A DNA stretch of 64,000 nt from Phytophthora colocasiae (GCA_018806915.1 JAGKQI010000083.1:310001-374000); one strand, 5' to 3'; counted from the stretch's first letter, positions 20,245 through 30,506 are shown. A program made the numbers and translations. Notes: generated by a model from the letters alone, not told the origin.

Positions 20245-21228
20245 ATGTCCGGCAACGGCTACGCCTCCTCGCCCAGCCATCTGCGCTACGAGCAGCAGCC
20301 CAATGACGCGCGCGCCAAGCTCTTCCTCCCTCCGCACGTGCTTCCTGGTGATTTCAATCAATTGATGCACGTGCAGCAGCAGCACGTGGCCATTAAGTAC
20401 GAACCGGGTGCAGCGTACTACGCGCCGCCGGCACTGCACGTGTCGTCGGACTACCAAGCAGCACAGGGCAATGCTGCAACTACACCATCTTCTGGGGCGA
20501 AACGCTCACGGGAAGAGTTAAATATGAAGGAGAAACAGAGGATGTTCAAGCTGAACGACCGCATTAACCAGCTCCGAACGCTGCTGGACGACGCCGGCGT
20601 CCAGACGAAAAAGAACAAACAGTCCATTCTGGACAACACGTCGCACTACATTGAGATGCTGCGCGGGGACTTGGTCATCGCTCAGCAAAAGGCTGAACGC
20701 GCGGAGAAGCAGGCGGAAACGTTCAGAGCAAATGCACAACCGGGGAACGGAATCGTTGATAAGGCTGTTCATGGTGTTTTTGAAAAGACCACGACTCCCC
20801 GGGTAGTTGTGGACATGGACTTTAAGACCGTCATGCTGAATTCAGCCTTTGTCAAGTTCACGGGGCTATCGGAGTTAGCTCTGAAGAAGAAGAAGACGCT
20901 GCGGCCGTACTTGTGTGCTGATTCGAACAAGTTAGACGCTATCTTGGAGAAACTTCGAGAAACGAAACGGTCTATTAGTACTGTGGTGAAAGCTTCTACA
21001 ACTGGCAAAGATGAGGTCCTTGTGAATCTCATCGCTGCCATTGTGACGGATGAGAAGGGGAAGGCATTGAATGTCGAGTTCAGCTTGATCCCAATGGAAT
21101 CGCAGCAGATACAGAAGCAACGGCCACGTGCAGCAAAGCAACAGAAAGCTAAAGCCACAGTGGACAGCGCAAATGAAGCTGCGGTGAAGAACGAGAAGGA
21201 CCAATCTGCTATTTACGTTCAGCTGTAA
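20245..21228 (+). CDS. bHLH-PAS transcription factor
   Basis: A 327-residue nuclear regulator. Residues 86-145 form a basic helix-loop-helix: basic part KRSREELNMKEKQRM, helix 1 NDRINQLRTLL, loop, helix 2 KQSILDNTSHYIEML. A short coiled coil follows (IAQQKAERAEKQAE), then a PAS domain at about 184-285 (TPRVVVDMDFKTVMLNSAF, then LNVEFSLIPM). The N-terminal 85 residues are Gln/Pro/Tyr-rich and the tail is Gln/Lys-rich. bHLH-PAS proteins with this order are known in oomycetes; they dimerise through the helices and bind E-box-like DNA. The frame stays open upstream to 20038, with another ATG at 20164, but that part is made of promoter repeats and precedes the initiator, so ATG 20245 is preferred. 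The gene is intact. Targets cannot be read from the sequence. Confidence 0.85.
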   Translation: MSGNGYASSPSHLRYEQQPNDARAKLFLPPHVLPGDFNQLMHVQQQHVAIKYEPGAAYYAPPALHVSSDYQAAQGNAATTPSSGAKRSREELNMKEKQRMFKLNDRINQLRTLLDDAGVQTKKNKQSILDNTSHYIEMLRGDLVIAQQKAERAEKQAETFRANAQPGNGIVDKAVHGVFEKTTTPRVVVDMDFKTVMLNSAFVKFTGLSELALKKKKTLRPYLCADSNKLDAILEKLRETKRSISTVVKASTTGKDEVLVNLIAAIVTDEKGKALNVEFSLIPMESQQIQKQRPRAAKQQKAKATVDSANEAAVKNEKDQSAIYVQL

Positions 21229-21476
21229 GCACCCAGCTGAAAACGACTGCCACAAACTGTTGTGTCAGACTGACAATGAGTCGAGGTCAAGTCCCGGGAC
21301 GTGTAGAACAAAAAGTAAGAGTCACACAAGGCGACAAGCGGGTTGTACTACCAAGAAGCTCCAGACTTACACCACTTCCTGACTTTCTTAGCAAAAACGT
21401 TAAGAACGTTGAATGGATTTTAAGTTTTTGATTTTCAGTCGTCTGTATTCGCTTCACACACTACCAGTTTCTTTTT

Positions 21477-22595
21477 CTAGTTGTCCTTGGGCTGGTAGAA
21501 CGGGAAGTCGTTGTAGCCCTTGCCACCCAGCGCCGAGTTATAGTAGACCTCGTGTCCAGCCTCCGGGTTCACCGGCCAGTCGTTTTGGAAGCGCTCGGCC
21601 AGGTCGGGGTTCGAGATGTACAGACGTCCGAAGCCCACCAGCTCCACCGTCCCTGTGCGAATGGCTCCCTCAGCACGGTCACGAGTGTAGTTGTTGTTGG
21701 CCATGACAATACCCTTGAACGCCGTCTTAGCGTCGAACGCAGTCGTCAGACGGCACTTGTCCGTGAAGCCGAAGCCGAAGCCGTCCAGGATGGCGAGGTA
21801 GCCCAAGCCGTACGTGCTTAGACGCTCCATCGTGTACTTGAACATCTCGTAGTTGTCCTCGCTACCCATACCAGCGAAGGCTCCGTTAGGGGCAAGACGA
21901 ACACCGATACGGTGCGCCGGTACAGCCGTCTTAACAGCTTCCACGATCTCCAGAAGGAGACGTGCGCGATTCTCGAAAGAGCCACCGTACTTGTCCGTGC
22001 GTTTGTTGGTAGTAGATTGCAAGAACTGGTCGATCAGATATCCGTTAGCTCCGTGGATCTCCACGCCGTCAAAACCAGCCTTCAGTGCCAATTCGGCGCC
22101 GTGACGGTACGACTCTACCACACCAGGGATCTCGTCCGTCTCGAGTGCACGTGGAGTCTCGTAGTCCTGGGATTCGTAGTTAGCGTCACGTGTGTGACCA
22201 CGTTCAAGTCGCACAGCCGACGCGGACACAATCTCCTTCTTGGAGTTGAAACTCGAGTGGCTTTGGCGTCCCATGTGCCACATCTGCATGAAGATCTTGC
22301 CTCCCTTTTTGTGGACACGTTCGGTCACCCGCTTCCAGCCCTCGACGTGTTCGTCCGTGTAACACGCGGCCGCACGGTACCAGCCGTAGCCCTGTTCGGA
22401 GATGGCGGTGGCTTCGGTAATGATGAGACCAGCGCCCGCACGCTGCTCATAGTAAAGTTCGTTGTCTTCGGACGGCACACGGTCAGCATTGGCGCGGCCG
22501 CGACTGAGCGGACCGAACACGACGCGGTTCTTGAGTTCCAGATCGCCGATCTTGAGAGGAGTGAAAAGCTTGTAGTCAGCAGTGACAGCGGCCAT
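21477..22595 (-). CDS. Old Yellow Enzyme family NADH:flavin oxidoreductase
   Basis: 372 residues, the usual length for this FMN-dependent family, which reduces activated C=C bonds in compounds such as 2-cyclohexenone or 12-oxophytodienoate using NAD(P)H. It is a TIM-barrel enzyme: KIGDLELKNRVVFGPLSR at the start, the WHMGRQSHSS block (106-115), the substrate-binding pair His181/Asn184 with Tyr186 in HGANGYLIDQFLQS, TDKYGGSFENRARLLLEIV, Arg232 in GVRLAP and the FMN-phosphate loop GFGRLYISNPDL (321-332). No signal peptide, so cytosolic. A consensus initiator lies about 45 bases upstream. It converges with the bHLH-PAS gene with 248 bases between stop codons. Intact. The natural substrate is unknown. 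Confidence 0.93.
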   Translation of the reverse strand: MAAVTADYKLFTPLKIGDLELKNRVVFGPLSRGRANADRVPSEDNELYYEQRAGAGLIITEATAISEQGYGWYRAAACYTDEHVEGWKRVTERVHKKGGKIFMQMWHMGRQSHSSFNSKKEIVSASAVRLERGHTRDANYESQDYETPRALETDEIPGVVESYRHGAELALKAGFDGVEIHGANGYLIDQFLQSTTNKRTDKYGGSFENRARLLLEIVEAVKTAVPAHRIGVRLAPNGAFAGMGSEDNYEMFKYTMERLSTYGLGYLAILDGFGFGFTDKCRLTTAFDAKTAFKGIVMANNNYTRDRAEGAIRTGTVELVGFGRLYISNPDLAERFQNDWPVNPEAGHEVYYNSALGGKGYNDFPFYQPKDN

Positions 22596-22628
22596 AACTG
22601 GAGATTGAATTGACTTGGAGTCGACGGA

Positions 22629-22646
22629 GTAAATTGAGGAATGAGC
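22629..22646 (-). promoter_or_regulatory. Oomycete core promoter of the Old Yellow Enzyme gene
   Basis: On the minus strand GCTCATTCCTCAATTTAC matches the known oomycete initiator (TCATTCC) plus flanking promoter region (CAATTT). It lies 35-50 bases before the ATG at 22595. Confidence 0.75.
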
Positions 22647-22898
22647 TGCAGCGAGTCACTGAAGACACGTGGGGCTCTGCGCAGGAATCTTTAGGGGAGA
22701 CCGTTGACATCAATGAGTATGTCCTCCGCTGACGTAAGTGTAGCCCTGTTTTCTTTGCCGTGATTGGTTGATCAGATATGTTTGCTATGCAAAAGTGTCA
22801 ACGAATCTGTGACGTGTGAGATTTCTTCAGCTTTGATGAGACCCTCGACGCGAGGCTCGGTCGTGTTTACTTCAAGTACCGTGGGAGCAGTTTCCCTG

Positions 22899-23360
22899 GT
22901 CAATAACGCCGGTATCGGCGGTGGGGGCGGCATTAACCAGACCACCAAGGCGGAAATGATGAAGCAGTTCGAGATCAACACCGTGGGGCCGTTCCTCGTG
23001 ACGCGTGCCTTCCTACCGAACTTGAAGCTGGCGGTGGCTGCGAACGGTTCAGCTACGGTCGGCCACGTCAGTTCTCGCATGGGAAGCATTACCGATAACG
23101 GATCGGGTGGTATGTACGGCTACCGCTCGTCTAAAACGGCGCTTAATATGGTCAACTCGAGTCTGGCCACGGATCTGAAGGACGAAAAGATCGTCGCGTT
23201 GGCACTTCACCCTGGGTACGTGGTGACTCGAATGACGGGCCACACGGGGCAAACCACACCCGAGGACAGTGTCGCTGGTATGACCAAGATCATCGCTGAA
23301 GCGACGCCGGAAGACAGTGGCAAGTTCTTCCACTTCAGCGGCGACAACCTACCGTGGTGA
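22899..23360 (+). pseudogene. Short-chain dehydrogenase A, 5'-truncated copy
   Basis: Only the C-terminal two thirds survive: NNAGIGGGGGINQTTKAEM, the Ser of VGHVSSRMGS, the catalytic Y-x3-K in YGYRSSKTALNM and ALHPGYVVTRM. The nucleotide-binding half, including TGxxxGIG, is missing. An upstream frame in unrelated DNA is fused to it from 22764 and would add about 45 residues without any fold. It is the inverted copy of the intact gene at 31939-32697, differing by one residue in the shared part (Glu for Lys before ATPEDSGK). Not functional as a dehydrogenase. Confidence 0.85.
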
Positions 23361-23857
23361 GTCTGAGGATAGTGATGTAACTGCAAGGTGATATCTTAGA
23401 CTAGGATTCTTAGTGTAATTATCAAACCCCAAAGAGGGCTTTACACGCAGCAAATCGACCCAAACATCATTCCGAGGCTTTTCATGTGTTACTGCAGTCA
23501 CGTTTACCTACTGGTAAGATTATGACAATGTATCCGAAATCCAGCGAATCGCTGTGGTTTACTAATAAAGTTTTCGTGTTTGTTTTACATGAGCAGTGCC
23601 AACATATTCTTGATTAGTTTTAGTTACGTGGCAATCACTAACTGTGATTGTTCGGGGCGATATCATTGCTAATCGGGGCGATATCATTGCTTGATTAAGT
23701 CAACAGGACAGGAGCATGCGCTAGGGAGTCCTCTGCAACGAGACCGAGTACAGCTACAGGTACGCTACCAATGGCAGTATGTTTGCCGACCACCTCACTT
23801 TTTAAAGCGCTTCAAACCCTTCAAAACTCACAAGCTCAACAAGAACCCTCGTCAACC

Positions 23858-24645
23858 ATGACCTCAACCAACAAGACCGTCCTCATTACCGGATGCACAC
23901 GCGGCATTGGTCACCGATGACGTTCCATCCAGCCTTAGTGTAGTGCTCGGCGAAGGCGAACGGCGCGCGCCAACAGCAACACGGAAAAGGTAGGAATCTC
24001 GTAACTATAGATACAATCCCTGCTCACCTGTTTCTGGTGTTCTAGCTGGAAGCGCTCGCCCCATTCAAGATTATCGCCATGGACACGAGCGAGGAGAGCA
24101 GCATTCTCGATGCAGCTCGTCAGTTGGAGGGCCAATCAATCGACCTGCTCGTCAACAACGCCGGCATTGGGCTACCAGGGGCTTTCGAGACTGGCACCAA
24201 GGATGCACTTATGCGCCAGTTCGAAGTGAATGCCGTTGGGCCGTTCCTTGTGACGCGTGCGCTGCTACCCAACCTACAGCTAGCAGCAAAGGCCCATGGT
24301 TCCGCCTCCGTCGTGCAGCTTTCGTCGTTCCTTGGCAGCATCGGCAGCTACACGAATGACACGGCGGACTTCTTCAAGCAGGCCGGCTACGGCTACGCGA
24401 CCTCCAAAACGGCACTCAACATGATCACTCGCTCACTTGCATTCGACCTGCGTTCCAGTGACATCGTGGTTGTGTCGGTTCACCCTGGATACGTTGACAC
24501 GGACATGACCAAGGGCCAGGCCACCTTGAAGCCTGCGGATAGCGTTGCTCGCATGACCGACCTCATCGCTAAACTGAAACCTGAAAACTCGGGCAAATTC
24601 TTCAACCTGGACACTCAGATCCCCTTGGCCGAGCTTCCTTGGTAA
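23858..24645 (+). pseudogene. Short-chain dehydrogenase B copy, exon 1 scrambled by a 49-bp inversion
   Basis: Exon 1 starts at ATG 23858 (MTSTNKTVLITGCTRGIG) and then at 23912-23960 contains the reverse complement of the sequence found at the same place in the intact gene (31437-30650). Reading frame and Rossmann fold are destroyed there; normal sequence resumes at CGGCGCGCGCC. The 56-bp intron (23990-24045) and exon 2 (24046-24645) are intact and code for DLLVNNAGIGLPGAF, the Y-x3-K of YGYATSKTALNM and HPGYVDTDM. A 188-residue product from ATG 24079 would lack the cofactor site. Confidence 0.9.
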
Positions 24646-24895
24646 AGCACACGTACTTGAATGCAAGGGCCAAGATGAACTGCTTTGAATTTTAGTGTTC
24701 GATGCAGCTTTAACAAACAAATCTTCAACACCATTCTTGTTGAAACAAACGCTTTTTTTTTCATGCAACAGATAGCAGATTCATCGACGGTGCTGGTTAC
24801 GGCGGTGTCGGTGCCGGTGTCGGAGCTAGCGTGGGCGGCACAGGCCTCGGCCACGGATACGCCCACAATGGTTACAATGGTTACAACGGCGCGGG

Positions 24896-25310
24896 TGTTG
24901 AGATTGCACTTCGCCGTCTCCTATACTGGGTCCCTACCTCGAAGCACGCAGCTTTCACGCGCACAACGCGTGCCAAGTGAGGACAACAGTGGAAGACGCG
25001 TGGATGCTGCAATACGATTGGCGGTCTACCTTGGATACACTATTCTGATTGGACGAGAACTTCAATTTGCTGATCTCAAGATGTGCACAAATCGTTCCCG
25101 TTACATCAATCGTTCCCGTTACATCAAGCGTTCCCGTTTCACAAGGCGTTCCCGTTACATCAAGCGTTCCCGTTTCACAAAGGTCTACAAGGGGAGCTCA
25201 AGGAGAGCAAGGGTAGATTAGTGAATGCGGGCTAACTCAATAAACTCACTTTTGGATTTACTTCCTCCTACTCACTTCACTATCAAGCCTCGTTCGCTAT
25301 ACTCTCAATT
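24896..25310 (+). repeat. 5' LTR of Copia-1
   Basis: 415 bp. It includes a run of about five CGTTCCCGTTACATCAA/CGTTCCCGTTTCACAA units at 25095-25190, likely part of its promoter or repeat region. Confidence 0.95.
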
Positions 25311-25325
25311 GGTTATGAGCCCAAG
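25311..25325 (+). other. Copia-1 primer-binding site (initiator tRNA-Met anticodon arm); contains the gag ATG
   Basis: GGTTATGAGCCCAAG directly follows the LTR. Its reverse complement CTTGGGCTCATAACC is the anticodon stem-loop of initiator tRNA-Met (CAT anticodon), not the 3' end of a tRNA. Priming by a tRNA half is established for Drosophila copia. The ATG at 25315 within this site is the first codon of gag. Confidence 0.75.
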
Positions 25326-28300
25326 CTACGCCGACAACATCGACAAGCTCGTGGAAGACAACTACTTCCACTGGGAGTTCAACATGCGGATGAAGCTCGC
25401 TCGGAAGGGACTGCTACCGCAGATCATCAAGCCCGAGTTCGACCAAGTGAGTGATCGCTCCACGGCGGAATGGAAGACCAACGATCTGAAGGCACTTGGT
25501 GTTATCGCTGGAGACGTGAGTCTCACGTACCAAGTCTACGTCCGTGGAGCACTGACTGCCGCTGAGGCGTGGACGATGCTCGAGGAGCACTTCAACAAGA
25601 AGACGCTCAAGAACCGGCTTCTCGTCACCAAGAAGTTGAACAACTTCAAGATGGAGCCAGGACCAAGATTCGCTTCCCACGTCGATCAGTTCAAGGAGAT
25701 CGTCCTCCAGATGGAGACGATCGGTGAGACTCTGGATGAGACTCGCCAGCTCGTGTTGCTCCTTGGCAGTCTGACGGACGAGTACAAGATGATATGTACT
25801 GTCCTCGAGAATACGCCAAACGTGTCGCTGGCCTACGCGATTCAAGCTCTCTCTGGTGTTCAAGCTTCGGATGAATCGTCATCGGCACAAGAGAAGGCTT
25901 TCGCTACGAAGAAGAAGGACTTCGGGGGCAAGCGTCGCTTCAACGGCAAGTGCTTCTACTGCAAGAAGCAAGGGCACCGAGTTCGAGTGCCGCAAGAAGA
26001 AAGCCGACCAAGAACGAGGGCAAGCTGCGCAAGAGGAAGCGTCCGACGACTTCTCGTTCATGGCTACGAGTGCGATGACCAAGAGTGAATGGCTCGTCGA
26101 CTCTGGTGCAAGTTCGCACATGACCAGCGTCCGGGACAAGTTTGTGTCCATGAAGGAGCTGAAGACGCCAGTCCGCATCATGATCGCGGATGGCTCGAAA
26201 ATCGACGCAGTTGCAAAGGGCACCGTCGGGTTGAAGCTGATGGACGGGAAGTCTGTCAAGCTGTCGGATGTCCTGTACATCCCAGAAGTTGAAGGAAGCC
26301 TCATCTCGGTGTCGAAGCTGGCCGAGAAAGGAGTCGTCGCCCAGTTCAGCAAGGACAAGTGTACCTTTCGCTACGGGGACGCTACTGTGATGGAAGCTAA
26401 GCGCTGTGGAAATGTCTACAAGCTGAAGACAGTGGGGGACGAGGTGTGTCATGCTGCAACGACCACTCGTAAAGGAGCCATGGGCTGTTGTGCACGCCCG
26501 ACTCGGCCACATCCCGTTCAAGCGTTATGAGAAACTACTTACCATGGCAGAAGGAGTGCCTCGCATTACGGGTGGAGTCCCTGGGGACGACGTATGCGCT
26601 GGCTGCTGCATGGGCAAGATGAAAGCTGACGACTATCCAAGGCATCCGGAGAAGGTCGTCAAGAGTGCAGGTGTGTTGAACTGGTGCATACGGACGTGAT
26701 GGGTCCGATGCAGACGAGGACACCTGGTGGTTGCACGTACGTTGTGACATTCATTGACGACTACTCACGTCACGTGACCGTCCACTTCATGAAAGCGAAG
26801 TCGGAGGTGCTGTCCAAGTTCAAAATCTACAAGGCAGCGATGCAGAACGCTACGGGCAAGAGTATCAAGCGTCTGCGTTCGGACAATGGTGGTGAATACA
26901 CCGGTCGCCAGTTCAAGGCGTTCCTCAACCAGCATGGCATCAAGCATGAGAAGACGGTGCCATACACGCCTCAGCAGAACGGTCTGGCTGAGCGCATGAA
27001 CCGGAGCCTCGTGGAGATGGCTCGTTGTCTGCTCTACCATGAGAGCGTCAACAAGAAGTGGTGGGCCGAGGCGGTCAACACTGCTGCGTGGATCATCAAT
27101 CGGATCCCCAACTCGGTGACTGTGAAGACACCGTTCGAGTTTGTGCACAAATCGAAGCCACAGCTCAGGAACGTCAAGGTGTTTGGTGCTCTTGACTACG
27201 CTCACATCCCCGACGAGAAGCGTCGCAAGTTGGATGCCAAAGCGTTCAAATGTCGTTTCCTTGGATACGAGGATGGTGTGAAGGGCTACCGAGTCCTCAA
27301 TGTGTCAACGGGTAAGGTGCAAATCGTTCGCACTGTGAAGTTCATCGAATCGACCAATCCCCAGCACCTCATGGTACAGGATGAAGATGAACCAGCAACC
27401 AACGTGCCTGTCATGAGTGGACAACCGTCCAAGGGTTCAATGGAGATTGTTCCGGTCGTTGTTGAAGGTGCTGACGTCATTCCACTTCAACGTGACGTGA
27501 ACAGTCAAATCATCCCTTACGAGTCCACCCATCCCATGATTACTCGTTCGCGTACTCGTAACATCGACGAAATTGACGATCCTGAAGAGGCTGGCGCAAC
27601 CAAGAAGCAGATTATCCTGCCGTCAACCACGGGGACCAAGCGTCAGAAGATGACACAAGAAAGGGTTAAACCAAGTGGCGAACTGCTCGCACTTGAAGGT
27701 GGCCAAGCTATGGCTGCATCGGAGGAAGTCCCCAAGACGTATACAGAGGCGACGTCAGGCGAGGACAGCGATGAATGGAAGAAGGCAATTGCAAGTGAAT
27801 TGGAGTCACTTACTGTAAACAAGACATGGAAGCTGGTACCAAGACCGGCTCACCAGCGCCCGATCGGATGTCGGTGGGTGTTCGCGTTGAAGCACAACGA
27901 GAAAGGAGAAGTGACCCGGCACAAGGCTCGTCTCGTCGCCAAGGGGTACTCTCAGCGTCACGGGATTGACTATGAAGAGACGTACGCGCCAGTGGCATAC
28001 CTGAATTCGATCCGTGCTGTGCTGGCTAAGTGCTGTGCTGAAGGATTTGAGATCGAGCAATGCGACGTGGATACGGCGTTCCTGTATGGAAAGCTCGACG
28101 AAGAAATTTACATGGAATTGCCTGAAGGTCTGCGTGAGCTCCTGACGATGGCCGATGCTGAAGGTGAAGAAGACGTCGTCTGCCTACTCCTGCAAAGTTT
28201 GTATGGCCTGAAGCAAGCATCTCGTGTTTGGAACGAGACGATCGATGGTCACTTAAAAGACATGGGTTTCAAGGCGGCTGATGCTGATCCCTGTGTATAC

Positions 28301-29321
28301 ACCCGAGGTGATGGTGACGATGAATGTATCGTGTGTCTTTACGTCGACGACATGCTGATTGCTTCAAAGGACAAGGGTGTCATCGCGTCAGTGAAGGCTG
28401 GCATCGCGGACAAATTCCGGATCAAGGACCTCGGACGCGCTCAATTTATTCTCGGGATTGAGATCGACTACGATATGGACAATAAAACATTGGCCATCTC
28501 TCAACGCGCATATACAGAGTCGATCATCAAGAAATTCGGTCAAGAAAACGCGAAGCCAAGCCTGATGCCACTGGATCCAAGTCTTCACTTGACCAAGGAC
28601 GACGGCACGCAGACAGAGGAGTACAAGGCCAAGGTGAAGTCAAGGCCCTACCGATCGCTCATCGGTAGCCTCATGTATCTGACATGCGGAACACGACCTG
28701 ACATTGCGGTTGCTGTTGCCAAGTTGAGTCGCTTCCTGGAAAACCCAGGTGAGGCGCATTGGAATGCGGGAATCAAGGTGGTGCGCTACCTGCTGAAGAC
28801 CAAGGAAGTGGGCATCATGTACGATGGCCTACTGGGAACTGAGATGACGGCATACTCGGATGCTGACTGGGCCGGTAACCGTGACGACAGACGCTCAGTG
28901 AGCGGAATGATACTCATGATGTGTGGTGCTCCGGTGGTGTGGCGTTCGACGTTCCAGAAGACGGTCGCACTGAGTTCTACTGAGGCAGAGTACATGGCTC
29001 TGAGTGAGTGCATCAGTAGTATGGCTGCGTCGACTACTCAAGGACATTGGTGCAAAGCAAGTGGACCCTACGGTGATCTACGAGGACAACCAGGGTGCCA
29101 TGGCTTTGGCGAAGAATGTCGGTTATCAAGCTCGCACCAAGCACATCGACATTCGCTACCATTTTATCCGAGAGAAGATTGCCAGTGGCGAGGTTGAGCT
29201 GACCTACCAGGAGTCTAAGAACCAACTAGCGGACTACTTGACCAAGGGCCTCTCTTCCAAGACGTTGCGCTACTTGATGGAACGCAGCAACGTCATTCCC
29301 AAGTTCGAGACGTCGAATTGA
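25315..29321 (+). pseudogene. Copia-1 gag-pol polyprotein with four frame breaks
   Basis: Gag starts at ATG 25315 (MSPSYADNIDKLVEDNYF) and runs to the zinc knuckle CFYCKKQGH, where the frame breaks at about 25980. Next come protease (WLVDSGASSHM, about 26090), the pre-integrase His/Cys finger (HARLGH ... CAGCCMGKM) after a break near 26470, a break near 26680, then integrase from about 26690 with HTDVMGPM, FIDDYSRHVTV, SDNGGEYTGRQF and TPQQNGLAERMN. Reverse transcriptase follows with RWVFALKHNEKGEV, DVDTAFLYG, LYGLKQASRVW and the YVDD box at about 28344, then RNase H (AYSDADWAGNRDDRRS, LSSTEAEYMALSE). A fourth break near 29025 precedes VIYEDNQGAMALAKN and the end at 29321. Each break is cured by one added base. 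Confidence 0.9.
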
Positions 29322-29328
29322 GTGGGGG

Positions 29329-29743
29329 TGTTGAGATTGCACTTCGCCGTCTCCTATACTGGGTCCCTACCTCGAAGCACGCAGCTTTCACGCGCACAAC
29401 GCGTGCCAAGTGAGGACAACAGTGGAAGACGCGTGGATGCTGCAATACGATTGGCGGTCTACCTTGGATACACTATTCTGATTGGACGAGAACTTCAATT
29501 TGCTGATCTCAAGATGTGCACAAATCGTTCCCGTTACATCAATCGTTCCCGTTACATCAAGCGTTCCCGTTTCACAAGGCGTTCCCGTTACATCAAGCGT
29601 TCCCGTTTCACAAAGGTCTACAAGGGGAGCTCAAGGAGAGCAAGGGTAGATTAGTGAATGCGGGCTAACTCAATAAACTCACTTTTGGATTTACTTCCTC
29701 CTACTCACTTCACTATCAAGCCTCGTTCGCTATACTCTCAATT
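29329..29743 (+). repeat. 3' LTR of Copia-1
   Basis: 415 bp, same length as and, as far as I can read, identical to the 5' LTR. Confidence 0.95.
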
Positions 29744-29770
29744 GCGGGCGTCGGCGGTACGGCCGGTGTT

Positions 29771-29801
<31 letters not shown>

Positions 29802-30506
29802 ATGGCACTGCTGGTGTTGGAGGAAACGCTGGCGTTGGCGTCGGTGGCTCTACTGGAGTTGGTGGCAAGGCCGGCATCGGAGCTAGTGCAGGCGTGGGAG
29901 GCGGCGCTAACGGTGGTGTCAACGGAGCTGCCGGCGTCAGTGCTGGCGTGAGCGGGAACGGCGGCGTTGGTGCTGGTGTAGATGGTGCGGCCAATGGTGG
30001 AGCGAGCGGCACTGCAGGTGTCGGCGGTGGCGCCGGTGTAGGTGGATCTGCTGGTGTCGGTGGCAGCGTGAACGGCAATGCTGGCGCTGGTGCGACTGTC
30101 AATGGAGACGCTGGCGTGGGTGGCTCTGGTGGCGTTGGCGGAACTGCCGGTGTCGGCGGGTCTGTGAATGGCGGAGCGGGTGTAAGTGCTGGTGTCGGCG
30201 GCAAAGCTGGTGTTGGTGCCGGTGTTGGAGGCAATGCGGCCACTGGTGTTGGAGGGTCCACAACCACCACCACCTCAAAGGACAGCAACACCGTCACGTC
30301 AACGTCTCAGAACGGCGGTGCGAAGGTGAGCGCCACCGCTACGACGACGGGTGCAGGCACTAAGGCTGCTGGCACGGGTGCTTCCACGCAGCAGAAGGGA
30401 TACCGCATGCTCCGTTCCGAATGAAGCGGGTCAAGTCACTACGACTTACAGCTATCCTTCCAGGATACAGGGGGCTAAACTCTAGTCCCTCACATACTTG
30501 TATTAT

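Larger units (their letters stand above)
22899..24789 (+). repeat. Left arm of a 1.9-kb inverted duplication
   Basis: This arm is the reverse complement of 30507-32400. It starts inside the second exon of one dehydrogenase gene and ends at TCATCGACG in the spacer beyond the second. Coding parts are nearly identical between arms (one or two residue changes per gene seen), while the sequence between the genes has small insertions and many substitutions. Confidence 0.9.
24896..29743 (+). mobile_element. Young Copia-type LTR retrotransposon (Copia-1)
   Basis: 4848 bp with two 415-bp LTRs (24896-25310 and 29329-29743) in which I see no difference. The target duplication GCGGG lies at 24891-24895 and 29744-29748. 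LTR ends are TGTTGAGA and CTCTCAATT. A primer site GGTTATGAGCCCAAG follows the 5' LTR and the purine tract GAGTGGGGG precedes the 3' LTR. One gag-pol frame in Copia order (gag, protease, integrase, reverse transcriptase, RNase H) is broken at four points by apparent single-base losses. Identical LTRs mean a very recent insertion. Confidence 0.95.
24790..30424 (+). pseudogene. Gly/Ala/Val-rich repeat protein gene, 5'-truncated and split by Copia-1
   Basis: Before the Copia element the frame reads GAGYGGVGAGVGASVGG then HNGYNGYNGAG (24790-24895). After it, from 29744, the frame continues in phase with [13 protein letters not shown] and about 200 residues of GVGG, NGGAG and AGVG-type repeats, a Thr/Ser-rich part ([11 protein letters not shown]) and the end GYRMLRSE at 30424. 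Removing the element and one GCGGG restores one open frame. The start is lost at the edge of the inverted duplication (24789), where no ATG in frame exists. Such low-complexity Gly-rich proteins are often wall or extracellular, but no signal peptide remains to show this. Confidence 0.7.

Noticed and set aside
22764..22898. New start for dehydrogenase copy A at 22764
   Set aside because: The frame is open by chance in unrelated upstream DNA and would not provide a cofactor-binding fold.
25095..25190. CRISPR-like or satellite array of CGTTCCCGTTACATCAA units
   Set aside because: It occurs identically in both LTRs of Copia-1 and is an internal feature of the LTR.
25311..25325. tRNA gene fragment
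   Set aside because: Only 15 bases match the anticodon arm, at the exact place of a primer-binding site. No acceptor or T arm is nearby.
29716..30297. 193-codon Pro/Thr-rich frame opposite the Gly-rich gene
   Set aside because: It is the complement of GGT/GCC repeat codons, which automatically reads as Pro/Thr/Ala repeats. The plus-strand frame joins correctly across the Copia insertion and the minus one has no such support.
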